Source: Parasphingorhabdus marina DSM 22363
GTDB lineage: Bacteria; Pseudomonadota; Alphaproteobacteria; Sphingomonadales; Sphingomonadaceae
Length of the DNA: 64,000 nt
Reading direction: 5' to 3'
Assembly: GCF_900128895.1 (NCBI RefSeq)
Contig: NZ_FSQW01000002.1
Span: forward strand, 186,001-250,000
Below the pieces are notes generated by a model. The model was not told where the DNA came from and ran no database searches. It saw only the letters and a program-made list of their open reading frames with translations. Made by a program: the position numbers and the translations under genes. The stretch's first letter is position 1, and every line of letters begins with the position of its first letter. Positions 36,398-46,533 of the stretch are shown here, in pieces.

Positions 36398-38401
36398 ATG
36401 CCTGCCGGTATCTTGCAACTGAAAAACTGGACGGGCTGGACGGTTGTTTCCGTCCTGCTGGCCATGGTATTTTTCGGTGTGACTTTTGCCGGGTCGCAAG
36501 CAGCAAGCAGCGGCAATGCCGATGCCCGGGCGGCCTTTGAACGGGCGCAGGAGTTTCGTATGGGTGGAGATGTGCGGTCAGCGCGCATCGAACTGATGAA
36601 TGCGATCAAGGAGGACCCGGACTGGATCGCTGCCCGCTTGGCCCAGGCGCAGATCCTGTTGCGATTGTCAGACGGTATCGGGGCGCAGGCAGAACTCAAC
36701 CGCGCCATAGGCCTTGGTCACCCGGCGCCCGCAGTCCGGCATCTCTATGGTCATGCCTTGCAGTTACAAGGCAACTTGCGCGAAGCGCGCGCGCAGTTGA
36801 TGGCAGGGGACATTCCCTTCGAGCATCAGGCCTATGCTGCGCGGATCCTTGGCCGGGTGGCGATGTTCTCCGGCGAGGATGATCTCGCGTCCCGGGCGTT
36901 TGACCGGGCGATCCAGCTTGAACCGGAAAATGCCGACCTGTGGGTGGATGTCTCCCGCTTTCGCCTGCGTTCGGGGAATCAGGCCGGTGCGATCGCGGCA
37001 GTGGACGAGGCCGTCAGACTTGACCCCGGCAATATCAGTGCGCTCAAAACCCGCGGCGAGATGGTGCGCTTTCAGTTCGGGTTAAAGGCCGCCTTGCCCT
37101 GGTTCGAAAGGGCCTTGCAAATCGACCCGAACGACATTCCGGTCCTTACCGAATATGCGGCAACTCTTGGCGATATGGGCCGGATGAAGGAAATGCTGAT
37201 CGTCGCCCGCCGCGTCATTTCTCTTGATGGTAAAAATGCGCGCGCCTTTTTCATGCAGTCGGTACTGGCGGCAAGAGCCGGAGAATATGGCCTGGCCCGG
37301 ACCCTGATGCAGAAAACAGAAGGGCGTCTGGATGACGTGCCGGCTGTCATCCTTGTACAGGGCGTAATCGAACATGCAGAGGGCAATTACAACACGGCGA
37401 TCGAGAGATTTCGGCGGCTGAATTCGATGCAGCCGCACAACCGCAAGGCACAGAATTTGCTGGCGCGCTCTCTGTACATGGCCGGTGATGCGCGCGACGC
37501 AGCGAACGTGCTGCGTCCCCAGGTGGCGCGAGATGGCGCCGAACCCTACGCGCTGTGGCAAGCGGGCAGAGCGATGGAAGCGGCAGGGGACAGGGCGGCT
37601 GCTACCGGCTGGCTGAACCGGGCGGCGAGCCATCGGGTTGGGCGGGATACCGCGCTAAAAACTGAAACGCCGCTGACATTGCTGCAAGCCGAAGTGTCGC
37701 GCAATCCCGGCAATGCCCGGATTGTCATTCCCTATATTCGCGCGTTGTCGGACCGCGGTGATCATGCCGCCGCCTATGCCCAGGCCCGAAAGTTGCAGCG
37801 CGCCAATCCCGGCGTGAGCGATGCGCATCTGCTGGTCGCGGACGTGTCCATGGCACGCGGCGATTACCGCACGGCCATGGCAGCACTGGAAAAGGCCCGG
37901 CAGATCCGGTTCTCCGAACCGGTGATGCTGCGGATGGTCGAAGCTTTGCGGGCGCAAGGCGAAATGCAGCGTTCAGGCGAGATATTGGCCGAATATCTCC
38001 ATCACAATCCTGCGAGCATCGCCGCGCTGCGCTGGATGGCCTATGCCCATCTCGAAACAGAGAACTGGAATGTGGCGCGGCGGATTCTGGAAAATTTGCG
38101 AGCGCGGATCGGACCAAATGATGCGCTGGTCATGGCGGGTCTCGCTCAGGCCTATTCAGGGCTGGGTCGTACCGATGAAGCGATCAGGGCAGGGAGCATC
38201 GCCTATTATGTCCAGCCATCCAGTCCGGTTGTCTCGCATCTCTACGGACGAGCTCTGCTCGCCGATGGGTCACGCACCAAAGATGCCGCCGATTTGCTCC
38301 GCAAGGCGGTTGCGCTGGCACCCGACAATCAGATGTACAGGAATAGCCTGCAGCTGGCTGAAGCAACGCTGAGGAGGAATGGAGACCCTGAATCCGGCTG
38401 A
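36398..38401 (+). CDS. TPR-repeat protein, PEP-CTERM-locus type (PrsT-like)
   Basis: A 667-residue protein with an N-terminal membrane helix (VVSVLLAMVFFGVTFAG) acting as anchor or signal, then about fifteen TPR-like helix pairs (for example RAAFERAQEFRMGGDVRSAR, AFDRAIQLEPENADLW, ALQIDPNDIPVLTEYA). It lacks the lipobox found in many PrsT proteins and is shorter than their ~900 residues. It starts 3 bp after prsR and ends the operon. It probably scaffolds envelope or EPS components; the role is inferred from the locus. Confidence 0.82.
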   Translation: MPAGILQLKNWTGWTVVSVLLAMVFFGVTFAGSQAASSGNADARAAFERAQEFRMGGDVRSARIELMNAIKEDPDWIAARLAQAQILLRLSDGIGAQAELNRAIGLGHPAPAVRHLYGHALQLQGNLREARAQLMAGDIPFEHQAYAARILGRVAMFSGEDDLASRAFDRAIQLEPENADLWVDVSRFRLRSGNQAGAIAAVDEAVRLDPGNISALKTRGEMVRFQFGLKAALPWFERALQIDPNDIPVLTEYAATLGDMGRMKEMLIVARRVISLDGKNARAFFMQSVLAARAGEYGLARTLMQKTEGRLDDVPAVILVQGVIEHAEGNYNTAIERFRRLNSMQPHNRKAQNLLARSLYMAGDARDAANVLRPQVARDGAEPYALWQAGRAMEAAGDRAAATGWLNRAASHRVGRDTALKTETPLTLLQAEVSRNPGNARIVIPYIRALSDRGDHAAAYAQARKLQRANPGVSDAHLLVADVSMARGDYRTAMAALEKARQIRFSEPVMLRMVEALRAQGEMQRSGEILAEYLHHNPASIAALRWMAYAHLETENWNVARRILENLRARIGPNDALVMAGLAQAYSGLGRTDEAIRAGSIAYYVQPSSPVVSHLYGRALLADGSRTKDAADLLRKAVALAPDNQMYRNSLQLAEATLRRNGDPESG

Positions 38402-38413
38402 GAAGCCGAGAAA

Positions 38414-38758
38414 TCAGCCGTCTTTTTCGAGCAACTCGTCCAGCCGGATATCCAGCCGGCGCATCTGGCGTTCGACTGGAGGCCAGACATTCTTCACGAA
38501 ATCCTTGCGCTGCGATTCCAGCAGCTTGTCTCTCGCTCCACGCGCCACAAACATCCCGACACCGCGTTTGACCGTGATCAGGCCGTCTTCCTGGAACCCC
38601 TGATAGGCTTTCGCAACCGTCAGCGGATTGGCGCCTTGTTCGGCGGCAAAGGCCCGAACGGACGGCAACATGTCGCCCTCGGCATATTGTTTGTCGAGAA
38701 TGGAATCCGAAATGATATCGCGCAATTTCAGATAGACGGGTTTGCTGGAACTGTTCAT
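38414..38758 (-). CDS. GntR-family (YtrA-like) transcriptional regulator
   Basis: A compact 114-residue regulator with an N-terminal winged helix (VYLKLRDIISDSILDKQYAEG, then SVRAFAAEQGANPLTVAKAY and VKRGVGMFVA) and a short C-terminal dimerisation tail (LLESQRKDFVKNVW...). This is the YtrA subgroup, which usually controls ABC transporter operons, but none lies beside it. It converges with the TPR gene 12 bp away. The effector is unknown. Confidence 0.9.
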   Translation of the reverse strand: MNSSSKPVYLKLRDIISDSILDKQYAEGDMLPSVRAFAAEQGANPLTVAKAYQGFQEDGLITVKRGVGMFVARGARDKLLESQRKDFVKNVWPPVERQMRRLDIRLDELLEKDG

Positions 38759-38840
38759 ACTGCATCACTGCCATAATACAGCGACGCAGGCAAGGTTTTT
38801 ACGTCGATTTTACAGGATTAATAAAACCGGCGACCGAACG

Positions 38841-39440
38841 CTAGTGGCCGGCAGGATCCCACTTGCCGAAGATTCGGTCCAGATCGGGGCGGCCGCGCTC
38901 TTCCAGTGGCTCCCGGGCAGTGCCGGCATAGAGAAATCCGGCAATTTTCTCGGATGCTCCTCCGAACATGTCCCGGACCCGGTCGCTATAGGCGGGCCAG
39001 CCGGTGATCCACCCTCCGACAAAGCCTTTTTCATGGATGGCATGAAGAATGTTCATGCAAAAGGCTCCGGTGCTGAGTTCCTGCTCCCAGACCGGGATTT
39101 TTGTGGACGAGATCGGTGAGAACAGCACAACCAGCAGGGCCGGGGCTTCATGGGCAATTTTTTCCAGTCCTTCGATCTCCAGTCGCCCGGCATCTGGCTT
39201 GTCCGCCCGGTAGGCTTCGATAAACCCTTGCGCCAGCGCGGCACGCTGATCCAGGTCGACCTGAACGACACGCCAGGGAGACAGCTTGCCATGATCAGGC
39301 GTCCGGATCGCGGTCGCGACAAAATCGCGCAGTTCCGCATCACTTGGGCCGGGCGCCGTCATGTTGCGCGGACGGCTCGACCGACGGGTTTTAAGGTAAC
39401 TGCCGAGGCTGGAAAGATCGTTGAAAGCTGTGTCTGTCAT
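38841..39440 (-). CDS. Nitroreductase family flavoprotein (YdjA-like)
   Basis: About 199 residues from ATG 39440. Motifs: LKTRRSSRPRNMTAPGPSD with the FMN-contacting arginines, ATRTP-like AIRTPDHGKLSPWRVVQVD, and late GFVGGWITGWPAY and YAGTAREPLEER. This resembles the YdjA-type minimal nitroreductases that use NAD(P)H and FMN. The substrate is unknown. Upstream extension of the frame to 39566 lacks the family pattern and is not included. Confidence 0.88.
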   Translation of the reverse strand: MTDTAFNDLSSLGSYLKTRRSSRPRNMTAPGPSDAELRDFVATAIRTPDHGKLSPWRVVQVDLDQRAALAQGFIEAYRADKPDAGRLEIEGLEKIAHEAPALLVVLFSPISSTKIPVWEQELSTGAFCMNILHAIHEKGFVGGWITGWPAYSDRVRDMFGGASEKIAGFLYAGTAREPLEERGRPDLDRIFGKWDPAGH

Positions 39441-39595
39441 GCTGCCGACTTTGTGTGACCGCGGCGCAATTGCAAGCGGCTTTTTGGTCTCATATGCAAC
39501 AATCTGCTTCACTTGCCGCTTTTTTTCATTAGGGTGCCCTGCAATCAGGCTGCGACAGACGGCCATATTCCGGTTAGTGGGGAGTATCCAACACC

Positions 39596-41425
39596 ATGCA
39601 CGAGTTAATTTTCACATTTGATTCCGCATTTGAAATGTGGACATTCTGGATCGCCGTTGTCGCTTTGGCAGGCTTCCTTTTGGGCGGTTTGTTCCTGGTC
39701 ACTCGCCCTCAGGCCGAGGTTATCGGGCACCCCAAGGGGCTGTTCCTGCTTTTCATGGCCGAGATGTGGGAACGCTTTTCCTATTACGGGATGCGGGCGC
39801 TTCTGATTTTCTACCTCATTCAACATTGGATGTTTGCGGAAGAAAAAGCCTATGTCATCTATGGAGCGTACACCGCTCTTGTCTACATCGCGCCAGTTGT
39901 TGGCGGATATCTGGCAGATCAATATATAGGGCAGCGCAAGGCTGTCCTGTTCGGAGCTATTCTCCTGACATTTGGGCATTTTTTCATGGCGTTTGAAGGC
40001 GGCGGCGGACAAGCTGACCCGATGATCAATGTATTCTGGCTTGCGCTGGCTTTGATCATCGTTGGCTCTGGTTTCCTGAAAGCCAATATCTCCGTCATCG
40101 TCGGCCAGCTCTATGATCGCACCGATATCCGGCGTGATCCCGCTTATACCATCTTCTACATGGGGATTAACGTGGGCGCTGCGACCGCTTCGATAATCTG
40201 CGGTTTCCTGGGGCAGACCTATGGTTGGGAATATGGCTTTGGATTGGCCGGCATCGGGATGCTGATTGGTCTGGTCTTCTTCATCATCGGCAAGCCTCTG
40301 CTTCTCGGCAAAGGCGAACCGAAGGATCCGGCAAAAATCGCGGGCGGCAAGGAATGGGCGATTTATGGCGCCGGCCTTGGCATGGTTCTGCTGTGTTGGG
40401 CCGCTATCCAGTAGCAGGATCTGGTGGGTGTTGTGTTGGGTGCATTTGGTGGAGCTTTGTTATCTTACGTTCTCGCCATAGTTACGTTCAAGATGGCATA
40501 TGATGGATGGGAAAATGCTCCCAGAGGCCCATTCACGGCGTATCTTGCTGGTTCTGCAGTGATGGTGATCGGAATAATTGCTGCAGTGCTTGGATCGGAA
40601 AACATGAGATACATGGCGCTCGCGGGCTTCGTCTTGCTTGTGGCAGTGCTCATCCAACAGTGCTTCACAAAGGTGTTTCACGAGCGCGACCGTATTATTT
40701 CTGCGATGTTCCTTATCGTCGTTTCGGTTGTATTCTGGGCCCTTTTTGAGCAGGCCGGTTCCTCGCTCAATGTCTTTACGGACCGACATGTTGACACGCA
40801 GGGAGTCAATGCCTCGATGTTCCAATCGATCAATGCCATTTACATTGTTCTGCTGGCTCCGGTGTTTGCGATGTTGTGGCAGGGATTGGCTGCCAAAAAC
40901 GTCGAACCGTCAACGCCGATGAAATTTGGTCTGGCGGTCATTCAGGTGGGGCTGGGTTTCCTGGTACTGGTTTGGGGCGCAGAGAGTGTCGGGGTTAACA
41001 TTCCAACACCGGTGATTTTCATCTTCCTGATTTACCTGCTGCACACGACCGGTGAACTCTGTCTTTCGCCAGTTGGTCTCTCGGCGATGAACCGCCTTAG
41101 CCCGCCACAAATAGCATCGTTAATAATGGGCAGCTGGTTTTTTGCTTCTGCCACTGGAAATTTGGTTGCAGGGGAAATCGCCGCCGCCACCGGCGGTGAC
41201 GGTGTTGGCGAGGAAGCCGGCAAGCAACTGGTCCTCGATGTCTATTCCACGGTCGGCTGGTATGCTGTCGGCATCGGTGTGGCCGTCATGGTGGTCAGTC
41301 CGCTGGTCAAGAAGCTGATGCATCTGGACACGCTGAAAGATGACACCATCGATGATGATCTCGAAGGTCAGCGGGAAATTGGTGAGCCGCAGGCCGCCGG
41401 GATCCATCCGGCCACAAAATCCTGA
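39596..41425 (+). pseudogene. POT-family peptide:H+ symporter interrupted by an in-frame amber codon
   Basis: The two halves read as one protein of about 609 residues in a single frame, broken only by TAG at 40412-40414. The first half has EMWERFSYYGMRALLIF (POT signature), several helices and FYMGINVGAA; the second continues at once with QDLVGVVLGAF and includes FWALFEQAGSSLNVFTDR and TGELCLSPVGLSAMNRLSP. No indel or frameshift is needed. It may be a true nonsense mutation, an error in the sequence, or a readthrough site. The neighbouring exported amidohydrolases suggest a dipeptide-uptake role for the intact form. Codon choice just after the stop looks more AT-rich than before. Confidence 0.8.
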
Positions 41426-41453
41426 GGCGACTGAAACAGACAGAGGACGACAT

Positions 41454-42857
41454 ATGACAACACGGGGATGGCTGGCGGTTGCAGTAGCAGGCGCTTTGGC
41501 GAGCGGCTGTGCCGCGACCGCAGCGGAGCGGGATACCGCCAGTGCTTCGGATGCCGGATCGGATACATCAGAATCGGCAAAAACCCCGTATCCTTCGACC
41601 TACACGCCCTATCCGTCTGTCGACACGGCGATTACCGGTGTTACGATTTTTGACGGCGAGGGCGGGCGTATCGACAATGGCGTGCTGTTCATGTCCGATG
41701 GCAAGGTTCGCGCAATTGGCGGTACCGAAACCGAGATTCCCGCAGGGGCCATGCAGATCGACGGGACCGGCAAATATGTCACGCCCGGCATCATCGATAT
41801 TCACAGCCATCTCGGTGACTATCCGACGCCCAGCGTCGCGGCGCACAATGACGGCAATGAGGCGACATCTCCGGTGACGCCACAGGTCTGGGCCGAGCAT
41901 AGTGTCTGGCCGCAGGACCCGGGTTTCTCGCGGGCGATGGCGAATGGCGGGATAACCTCGCTGCAGATCCTTCCCGGCTCTGCCAATCTGTTCGGTGGTC
42001 GGGCGGTCACGCTGAAAAACATACCTGCGCGGACCGTTCAGGCGATGAAATTTCCGGGCGCGCCCTACGGCATGAAAATGGCCTGCGGCGAGAATCCGAA
42101 GCGGGTCTATGGCAACCGCAATCGCTTGCCATCAACCCGCATGGGCAATCTCGCGCTCAACCGGCAGACCTGGATTGATGCGCAGGACTATCAAAAGAAG
42201 ATGCGCAGCGGGAAACCACCGAAACGTAATCTGGCAAAGGAAACTCTGGTCGGTGTTCTCGAAGGTGAAATCCTCGTCCACAACCACTGCTATCGCGCCG
42301 ATGAACTCAAGCAGATTATCGATATGTCCAAGGAGTTCGGCTACAAGGTCTCCGCCTTCCATCACGCTGTGGAGAGCTACAAGATCGCAGACATTCTGGC
42401 CGAGGAAGGCATTTGCTCGGCAATCTGGGCCGACTGGTGGGGTTTCAAGATGGAAGCCTATGACGCGATCCCGGAAAATGCCGCGCTGCTGCACCAGGCC
42501 GGGGCCTGCACCGTCATCCATTCGGACGATGAAAACCAGATCCAGCGCCTCAACCAGGAAGCTGCCAAGGCGATGGCGGACGGTCGCGCGATGGGCGTTG
42601 AGATCAGCGATGCTACCGCGATCAGCTGGATCACCTACAACCCGGCCAAAGCGATGGGCATTGCCGATCAGACTGGCAGTCTGAAACCCGGCAAGATGGC
42701 GGATGTGGTGTTGTGGAACGGCAATCCGCTGAGCGTCTATTCGCGGCCCGAAAAGGTCTGGATCGACGGTGCGCTGCTGTTTGACAGTGCTGACCCCTCC
42801 CGCCGACCGGTGAGTGATTTCGAGCTCGGTCAGCCTGGCGAAGGAGATGTGAAGTGA
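41454..42857 (+). CDS. Exported amidohydrolase, metal site intact (lipoprotein)
   Basis: About 467 residues from ATG 41454, with a lipoprotein signal (AVAGALASGC, Cys19). The amidohydrolase fold is visible: VTPGIIDIHSHLGDYP with the HxH metal motif, later VHNHCYRADELKQIID, FHHAVESYK, and the Asp motif VIHSDDE, closing with LKPGKMADVVLWNGNPL. It probably hydrolyses a peptide-like or cyclic amide in the periplasm. It follows the POT transporter and overlaps its partner amidohydrolase by 4 bp. Confidence 0.88.
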   Translation: MTTRGWLAVAVAGALASGCAATAAERDTASASDAGSDTSESAKTPYPSTYTPYPSVDTAITGVTIFDGEGGRIDNGVLFMSDGKVRAIGGTETEIPAGAMQIDGTGKYVTPGIIDIHSHLGDYPTPSVAAHNDGNEATSPVTPQVWAEHSVWPQDPGFSRAMANGGITSLQILPGSANLFGGRAVTLKNIPARTVQAMKFPGAPYGMKMACGENPKRVYGNRNRLPSTRMGNLALNRQTWIDAQDYQKKMRSGKPPKRNLAKETLVGVLEGEILVHNHCYRADELKQIIDMSKEFGYKVSAFHHAVESYKIADILAEEGICSAIWADWWGFKMEAYDAIPENAALLHQAGACTVIHSDDENQIQRLNQEAAKAMADGRAMGVEISDATAISWITYNPAKAMGIADQTGSLKPGKMADVVLWNGNPLSVYSRPEKVWIDGALLFDSADPSRRPVSDFELGQPGEGDVK

Positions 42858-44149
42858 AGCATCTCGTAACCATTCTCGCCGCTTCCGTTTCACTGCTGGC
42901 CAGCGGCGCTTCAGCAGAAACCCTTGCGATCACCGGTGGCACGGTTGTGGTTGGCGATGGCAGCGCTCCCATGGAGGGTGCCACCGTGATCTTGCGCGAT
43001 GACAAGGTCGTCGCAGCAGGTCGAAATATCACCATTCCCGCCAATGCCCGCCGGATCGATGCGACGGGCAAGTGGGTGACGCCGGGCATTTTTGCCGGCT
43101 TCAGCCGCGTCGGCCTCATCGAGGTAGGGGCGGTTAGCCAGACCAATGATGCCAATGCCAGCGGCTCGGTATTTTCCGCAGCGCTGGACGTGCAATATGC
43201 AGTCAATCCCTTCGCTTCTCCGATATCGGTCAGCCGGGCAGCGGGTGTCACCCGGGCGGTGGTGTCGCCCAGCACATCGTCCAATATTTTTGGCGGCTTT
43301 GGAGCCATAATTGACCTTGGCCAGGACAGTCGCCCAATTACCAGGGCCAGGGCGTTCCAGTTTGTCGAGCTCGGCGAAACCGGTCATCGCCGGGCCGGCG
43401 GCAGCCGGACTGCCGCGCATATCCTGTTTCGGGCGATGCTCAACGAAGCGCGCAACCATGCCAGTAATCCGGCCCGCTTTGACAGTGACCTGATGAAGGC
43501 ATCGGATGCCAGGGCGCTGTTGCCGGTGCTGAATGGTTCGACCCGGCTGCTGGTTCATGTCGAAAGTGCCAATGACATTCTGAAGGTCCTCGATCTGCGC
43601 AAGGATTTCCCGGCACTGAAACTGGTTCTGGTCGGTGCCAGCGAAGGCTGGCGCGTGGCAGAAGAAATCGCGGCGGCCCGGGTGCCGGTCCTCGCATCCG
43701 CGCTGAACGATCTCCCCGCGCAATTTGAACAGCTGGCGGCGACCCAGTCCAATATTGGCCGAATGAAACGGGCCGGTGTTCAGGTCGCGATTGGAATGAT
43801 CAATGACCGTGATGCCCATCAGTTGCGTTATTCCATGCAATATGCCGGCAATCTGGTCGCGCTTAACAAGGTGCCCCGGGCCAGCGGGCTGAGCTGGGAC
43901 GAGGCCTTTGCCGCGATCAGTTCCGGTCCAGCCGAGATCATGGGTATGGGAGCCAGGCTGGGCTCGCTCAGAGCGGGACGACAAGGAGATGTGGTGATCT
44001 GGACGGGGGATCCGCTGGAGCTGACGACCCAGGTCGACAAGGTATTTATTGACGGTGTCGAGCAGTCCCTGTCAAACCGGCAGGAACGGCTGCGCGAGCG
44101 CTATCGCAATCCGGCGCCCGGCGCCTTGCCAAAAGCTTACGACCGCTAG
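42854..44149 (+). CDS. Exported amidohydrolase-like protein, metal site degenerate
   Basis: A 431-residue partner with signal peptide (ILAASVSLLASGASA). It keeps the amidohydrolase frame (LAITGGTVVVGDGSAPMEGATVILRDDKV; LRAGRQGDVVIWTGDPLELT), but at the metal-binding strand it reads VTPGIFAGFSRVGLIE where active enzymes have D-x-H-x-H. Other histidines expected for the second metal are also not evident. It is therefore probably a pseudoenzyme or non-catalytic subunit of the upstream amidohydrolase, whose stop overlaps its GTG start. Function is inferred. Confidence 0.82.
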   Translation: MKHLVTILAASVSLLASGASAETLAITGGTVVVGDGSAPMEGATVILRDDKVVAAGRNITIPANARRIDATGKWVTPGIFAGFSRVGLIEVGAVSQTNDANASGSVFSAALDVQYAVNPFASPISVSRAAGVTRAVVSPSTSSNIFGGFGAIIDLGQDSRPITRARAFQFVELGETGHRRAGGSRTAAHILFRAMLNEARNHASNPARFDSDLMKASDARALLPVLNGSTRLLVHVESANDILKVLDLRKDFPALKLVLVGASEGWRVAEEIAAARVPVLASALNDLPAQFEQLAATQSNIGRMKRAGVQVAIGMINDRDAHQLRYSMQYAGNLVALNKVPRASGLSWDEAFAAISSGPAEIMGMGARLGSLRAGRQGDVVIWTGDPLELTTQVDKVFIDGVEQSLSNRQERLRERYRNPAPGALPKAYDR

Positions 44150-44151
44150 GG

Positions 44152-45144
44152 CTAGAGCCGGACCATCGACATCATGGCCTCGCCATAACGAGGGCCTGAC
44201 GTGCCACCAATCGGTGCGGCCTGTTCCAGCTCGTCAAGATCGGCATCAGTCAGCTTCACGTCGACCGCTGCCATGCTGTCTTCCAGCGTGGCCCGGCGTT
44301 TGGACCCGGGAATGGGCACAACAAAATCGCCCTGCGCCAGCAGCCAGGCCAGCGCGACCTGCGCGGCGGAACAGCCATGACGTCCAGCGACGGTCTTGAC
44401 CACATCCACAAGCTTCAGATTCTGGTCGAAATTTTCTTCCGAATAGCGCGGATCGCGCAGCCGATAGTCATCGGCATCAAGATCGTTGCGGCTCTTGATC
44501 TGGCCGGTCAGAAATCCCCGGCCCAGCGGGCTATAGGGAACAAATCCGATGTTCAGGTCCTGGCACAGCGGCAGGATCTCTTCCTCGATGCTGCGTTCCC
44601 ACAGGGAATATTCGGATTGCAGCGCCGCGATCGGATGGGTCTTCTGGGCGCGCCGAATAGTGTCCGCGCCGGCTTCGGAAAGTCCGAGATAGCGCACTTT
44701 GCCGGCCTGAACCAGCTCCGCCATGGCACCGACAGTTTCCTCGATCGGGACGTCGGGATCGACGCGATGCTGGTAGAACAGGTCAATCGTATCGATGCCC
44801 AGTCTCAGCAGTGAGGCGTCGCAGGCGCGGTGGACATTCGCCGGAGATGAGTCCGTACCGATATTGGGCAGGTCCGTCAGATCGAAGCCGAATTTGGTGG
44901 CAATGACCAACCGGTCGCGTCGGCCTCTGATGGCCTGACCGAGCAGCTCTTCGTTCTTGTAGGGCCCATAAACTTCGGCGGTATCGAAAAAGGTCACGCC
45001 CAGCTCGATCGCGCGGTCCAGTGTGGCGAGACTTTCCGCCATATCGGCCTTGCCGTACATACCGGCACCAATACCGAACATTGGCATGCAGCCGAGACCG
45101 AGAGCGGAAACCTCCAGTTCTGTTCCCAGTTTGCGATACTTCAT
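44152..45144 (-). CDS. Aldo/keto reductase
   Basis: A 330-residue NADPH-dependent (beta/alpha)8 oxidoreductase. The catalytic tetrad regions are visible: [18 protein letters not shown] (Asp, Tyr), VIATKFGFD (Lys) and [14 protein letters not shown] (His). The C-terminal cofactor motif [14 protein letters not shown] is present. It is close to the subgroup that includes auxin-induced/YajO-type reductases; the substrate is unknown. Its start overlaps the symporter stop by 4 bp, so it is the distal gene of that operon. Confidence 0.92.
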   Translation of the reverse strand: MKYRKLGTELEVSALGLGCMPMFGIGAGMYGKADMAESLATLDRAIELGVTFFDTAEVYGPYKNEELLGQAIRGRRDRLVIATKFGFDLTDLPNIGTDSSPANVHRACDASLLRLGIDTIDLFYQHRVDPDVPIEETVGAMAELVQAGKVRYLGLSEAGADTIRRAQKTHPIAALQSEYSLWERSIEEEILPLCQDLNIGFVPYSPLGRGFLTGQIKSRNDLDADDYRLRDPRYSEENFDQNLKLVDVVKTVAGRHGCSAAQVALAWLLAQGDFVVPIPGSKRRATLEDSMAAVDVKLTDADLDELEQAAPIGGTSGPRYGEAMMSMVRL

Positions 45145-46361
45145 TCGATATCTCCTTCGGCACGGGCGACGGTGGCGGCGACGCTCATGTCCATGCTGAC
45201 ATTGGCCACGGTGCGCATGATATCAGGGAATGTCTCTATCGCCAAAAGCAGTACCAGCGGTTCGATCGGCAAGCCCATCGCGATGTTGATGGGTGCGATG
45301 GAAGTAATGAAACTGATCGAGCCAGGCAGGCTGACCGCACCCATGGTGGTAATCGCGGCAACGACGATGCCGATGGCCAGCGCACTCATCGACAGTTCGA
45401 TTCCCATCAGATGCGCGACATAAATGGCGACAGCCAGGTTCATGCACGGACCGGTAGCCCGAAACAGGGCAACCGAGATCGGCAGGACGACATCTGCCGA
45501 GCGTTCCCCGACTCCCATGGCCTTGACGCCGCTCACCATTGCAGGAAGCGAGGCCAGCGAGCTTTGGGTAGAGATGGCTACTGCTTGCGCCGGAGCCGAA
45601 GCCCGGAAAAAGGCAACGGGACCACGCTTGGCCCCGATCAGCGTCAAAATGTAGCTGAAAGCCCAGATGACTGCTCCGACGGTACTGACGATCAGCACAT
45701 AGTGCAGCAAGGCTCCAAATGCGGCGACACCTGCCTTCGCCCCGACCCCGACGGCGAGTGCGAAGACCCCGAGTGGTGCCAGTGCCAGCACCCATTTGAT
45801 GATGATCAGCAGAGTGTCGGCAAGGGCGTTGAAGAACTTGTCCAGCATGATCCGTTGCTCGTCCGGCAACCGGGTGATCGCGAAGGCAAAGGCGAGGGCG
45901 AAGATCATCAGCGGCAGCACGGCATCCTCGGCGGCAGCGGATATGACATTCGTCGGGATTAGTGCACGCAGAAATTCCGAGAATGGCGGAACTTCCCCGG
46001 GGGATGCGGCGTCACCGAGAGCCGATCGCAGGGCCGCGGCGGCATCCAGCTGAAGCGGAAACAGCTCTAACAGTGCCGGCGTGACAATGGCCGCCATTGC
46101 CGAGGAACACCAGAGGATGAAGATCATGAAGGCAATGGCTCTTGCCGTCATTCGCCCGGCACGAGCCATGGAGGCCGCCTTGGCGATCCCGACAACCAGC
46201 AGCGTGAACACTAGCGGTATCACCGTCATGCGCAACGCGTTCAGCCACATATTGCCAATAACGTCAGCGCCGCTAACCAGCCATTCGGACTTTTCTCCGA
46301 ACAACAGTCCGGTGAATACCCCGATGATGAGCGCCAGGAGAATGACGATTGCCTTGATCAA
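45141..46361 (-). CDS. Dicarboxylate/amino acid:cation symporter (DAACS family)
   Basis: About 406 residues from TTG 46361, beginning [18 protein letters not shown]; an upstream ATG at 46535 would overlap the divergent glmM start and adds non-family sequence. The DAACS/EAAT pattern is clear: [29 protein letters not shown] (serine-rich hairpin), [23 protein letters not shown], and [15 protein letters not shown] near the substrate site. It takes up a C4-dicarboxylate, glutamate or a neutral amino acid with Na+ or H+. It is followed by the aldo/keto reductase with a 4-bp overlap. Confidence 0.87.
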   Translation of the reverse strand: MIKAIVILLALIIGVFTGLLFGEKSEWLVSGADVIGNMWLNALRMTVIPLVFTLLVVGIAKAASMARAGRMTARAIAFMIFILWCSSAMAAIVTPALLELFPLQLDAAAALRSALGDAASPGEVPPFSEFLRALIPTNVISAAAEDAVLPLMIFALAFAFAITRLPDEQRIMLDKFFNALADTLLIIIKWVLALAPLGVFALAVGVGAKAGVAAFGALLHYVLIVSTVGAVIWAFSYILTLIGAKRGPVAFFRASAPAQAVAISTQSSLASLPAMVSGVKAMGVGERSADVVLPISVALFRATGPCMNLAVAIYVAHLMGIELSMSALAIGIVVAAITTMGAVSLPGSISFITSIAPINIAMGLPIEPLVLLLAIETFPDIMRTVANVSMDMSVAATVARAEGDIE

Positions 46362-46533
46362 TTTCCGGCCCCCTGCAACTTTCGCAAAGCCTTGTGATAC
46401 ATGCCACCCCTGATGTGGCAAGCCTTGATTGGGTGTAAAATGTTGCGTCTCGGCTTTTCGCGCTTGGTCTCTTTGCCATGCTTCGGCTACAGACCCTGCA
46501 TCAAAAGCAAACCGGATCGGGATTTGAGCGGAC

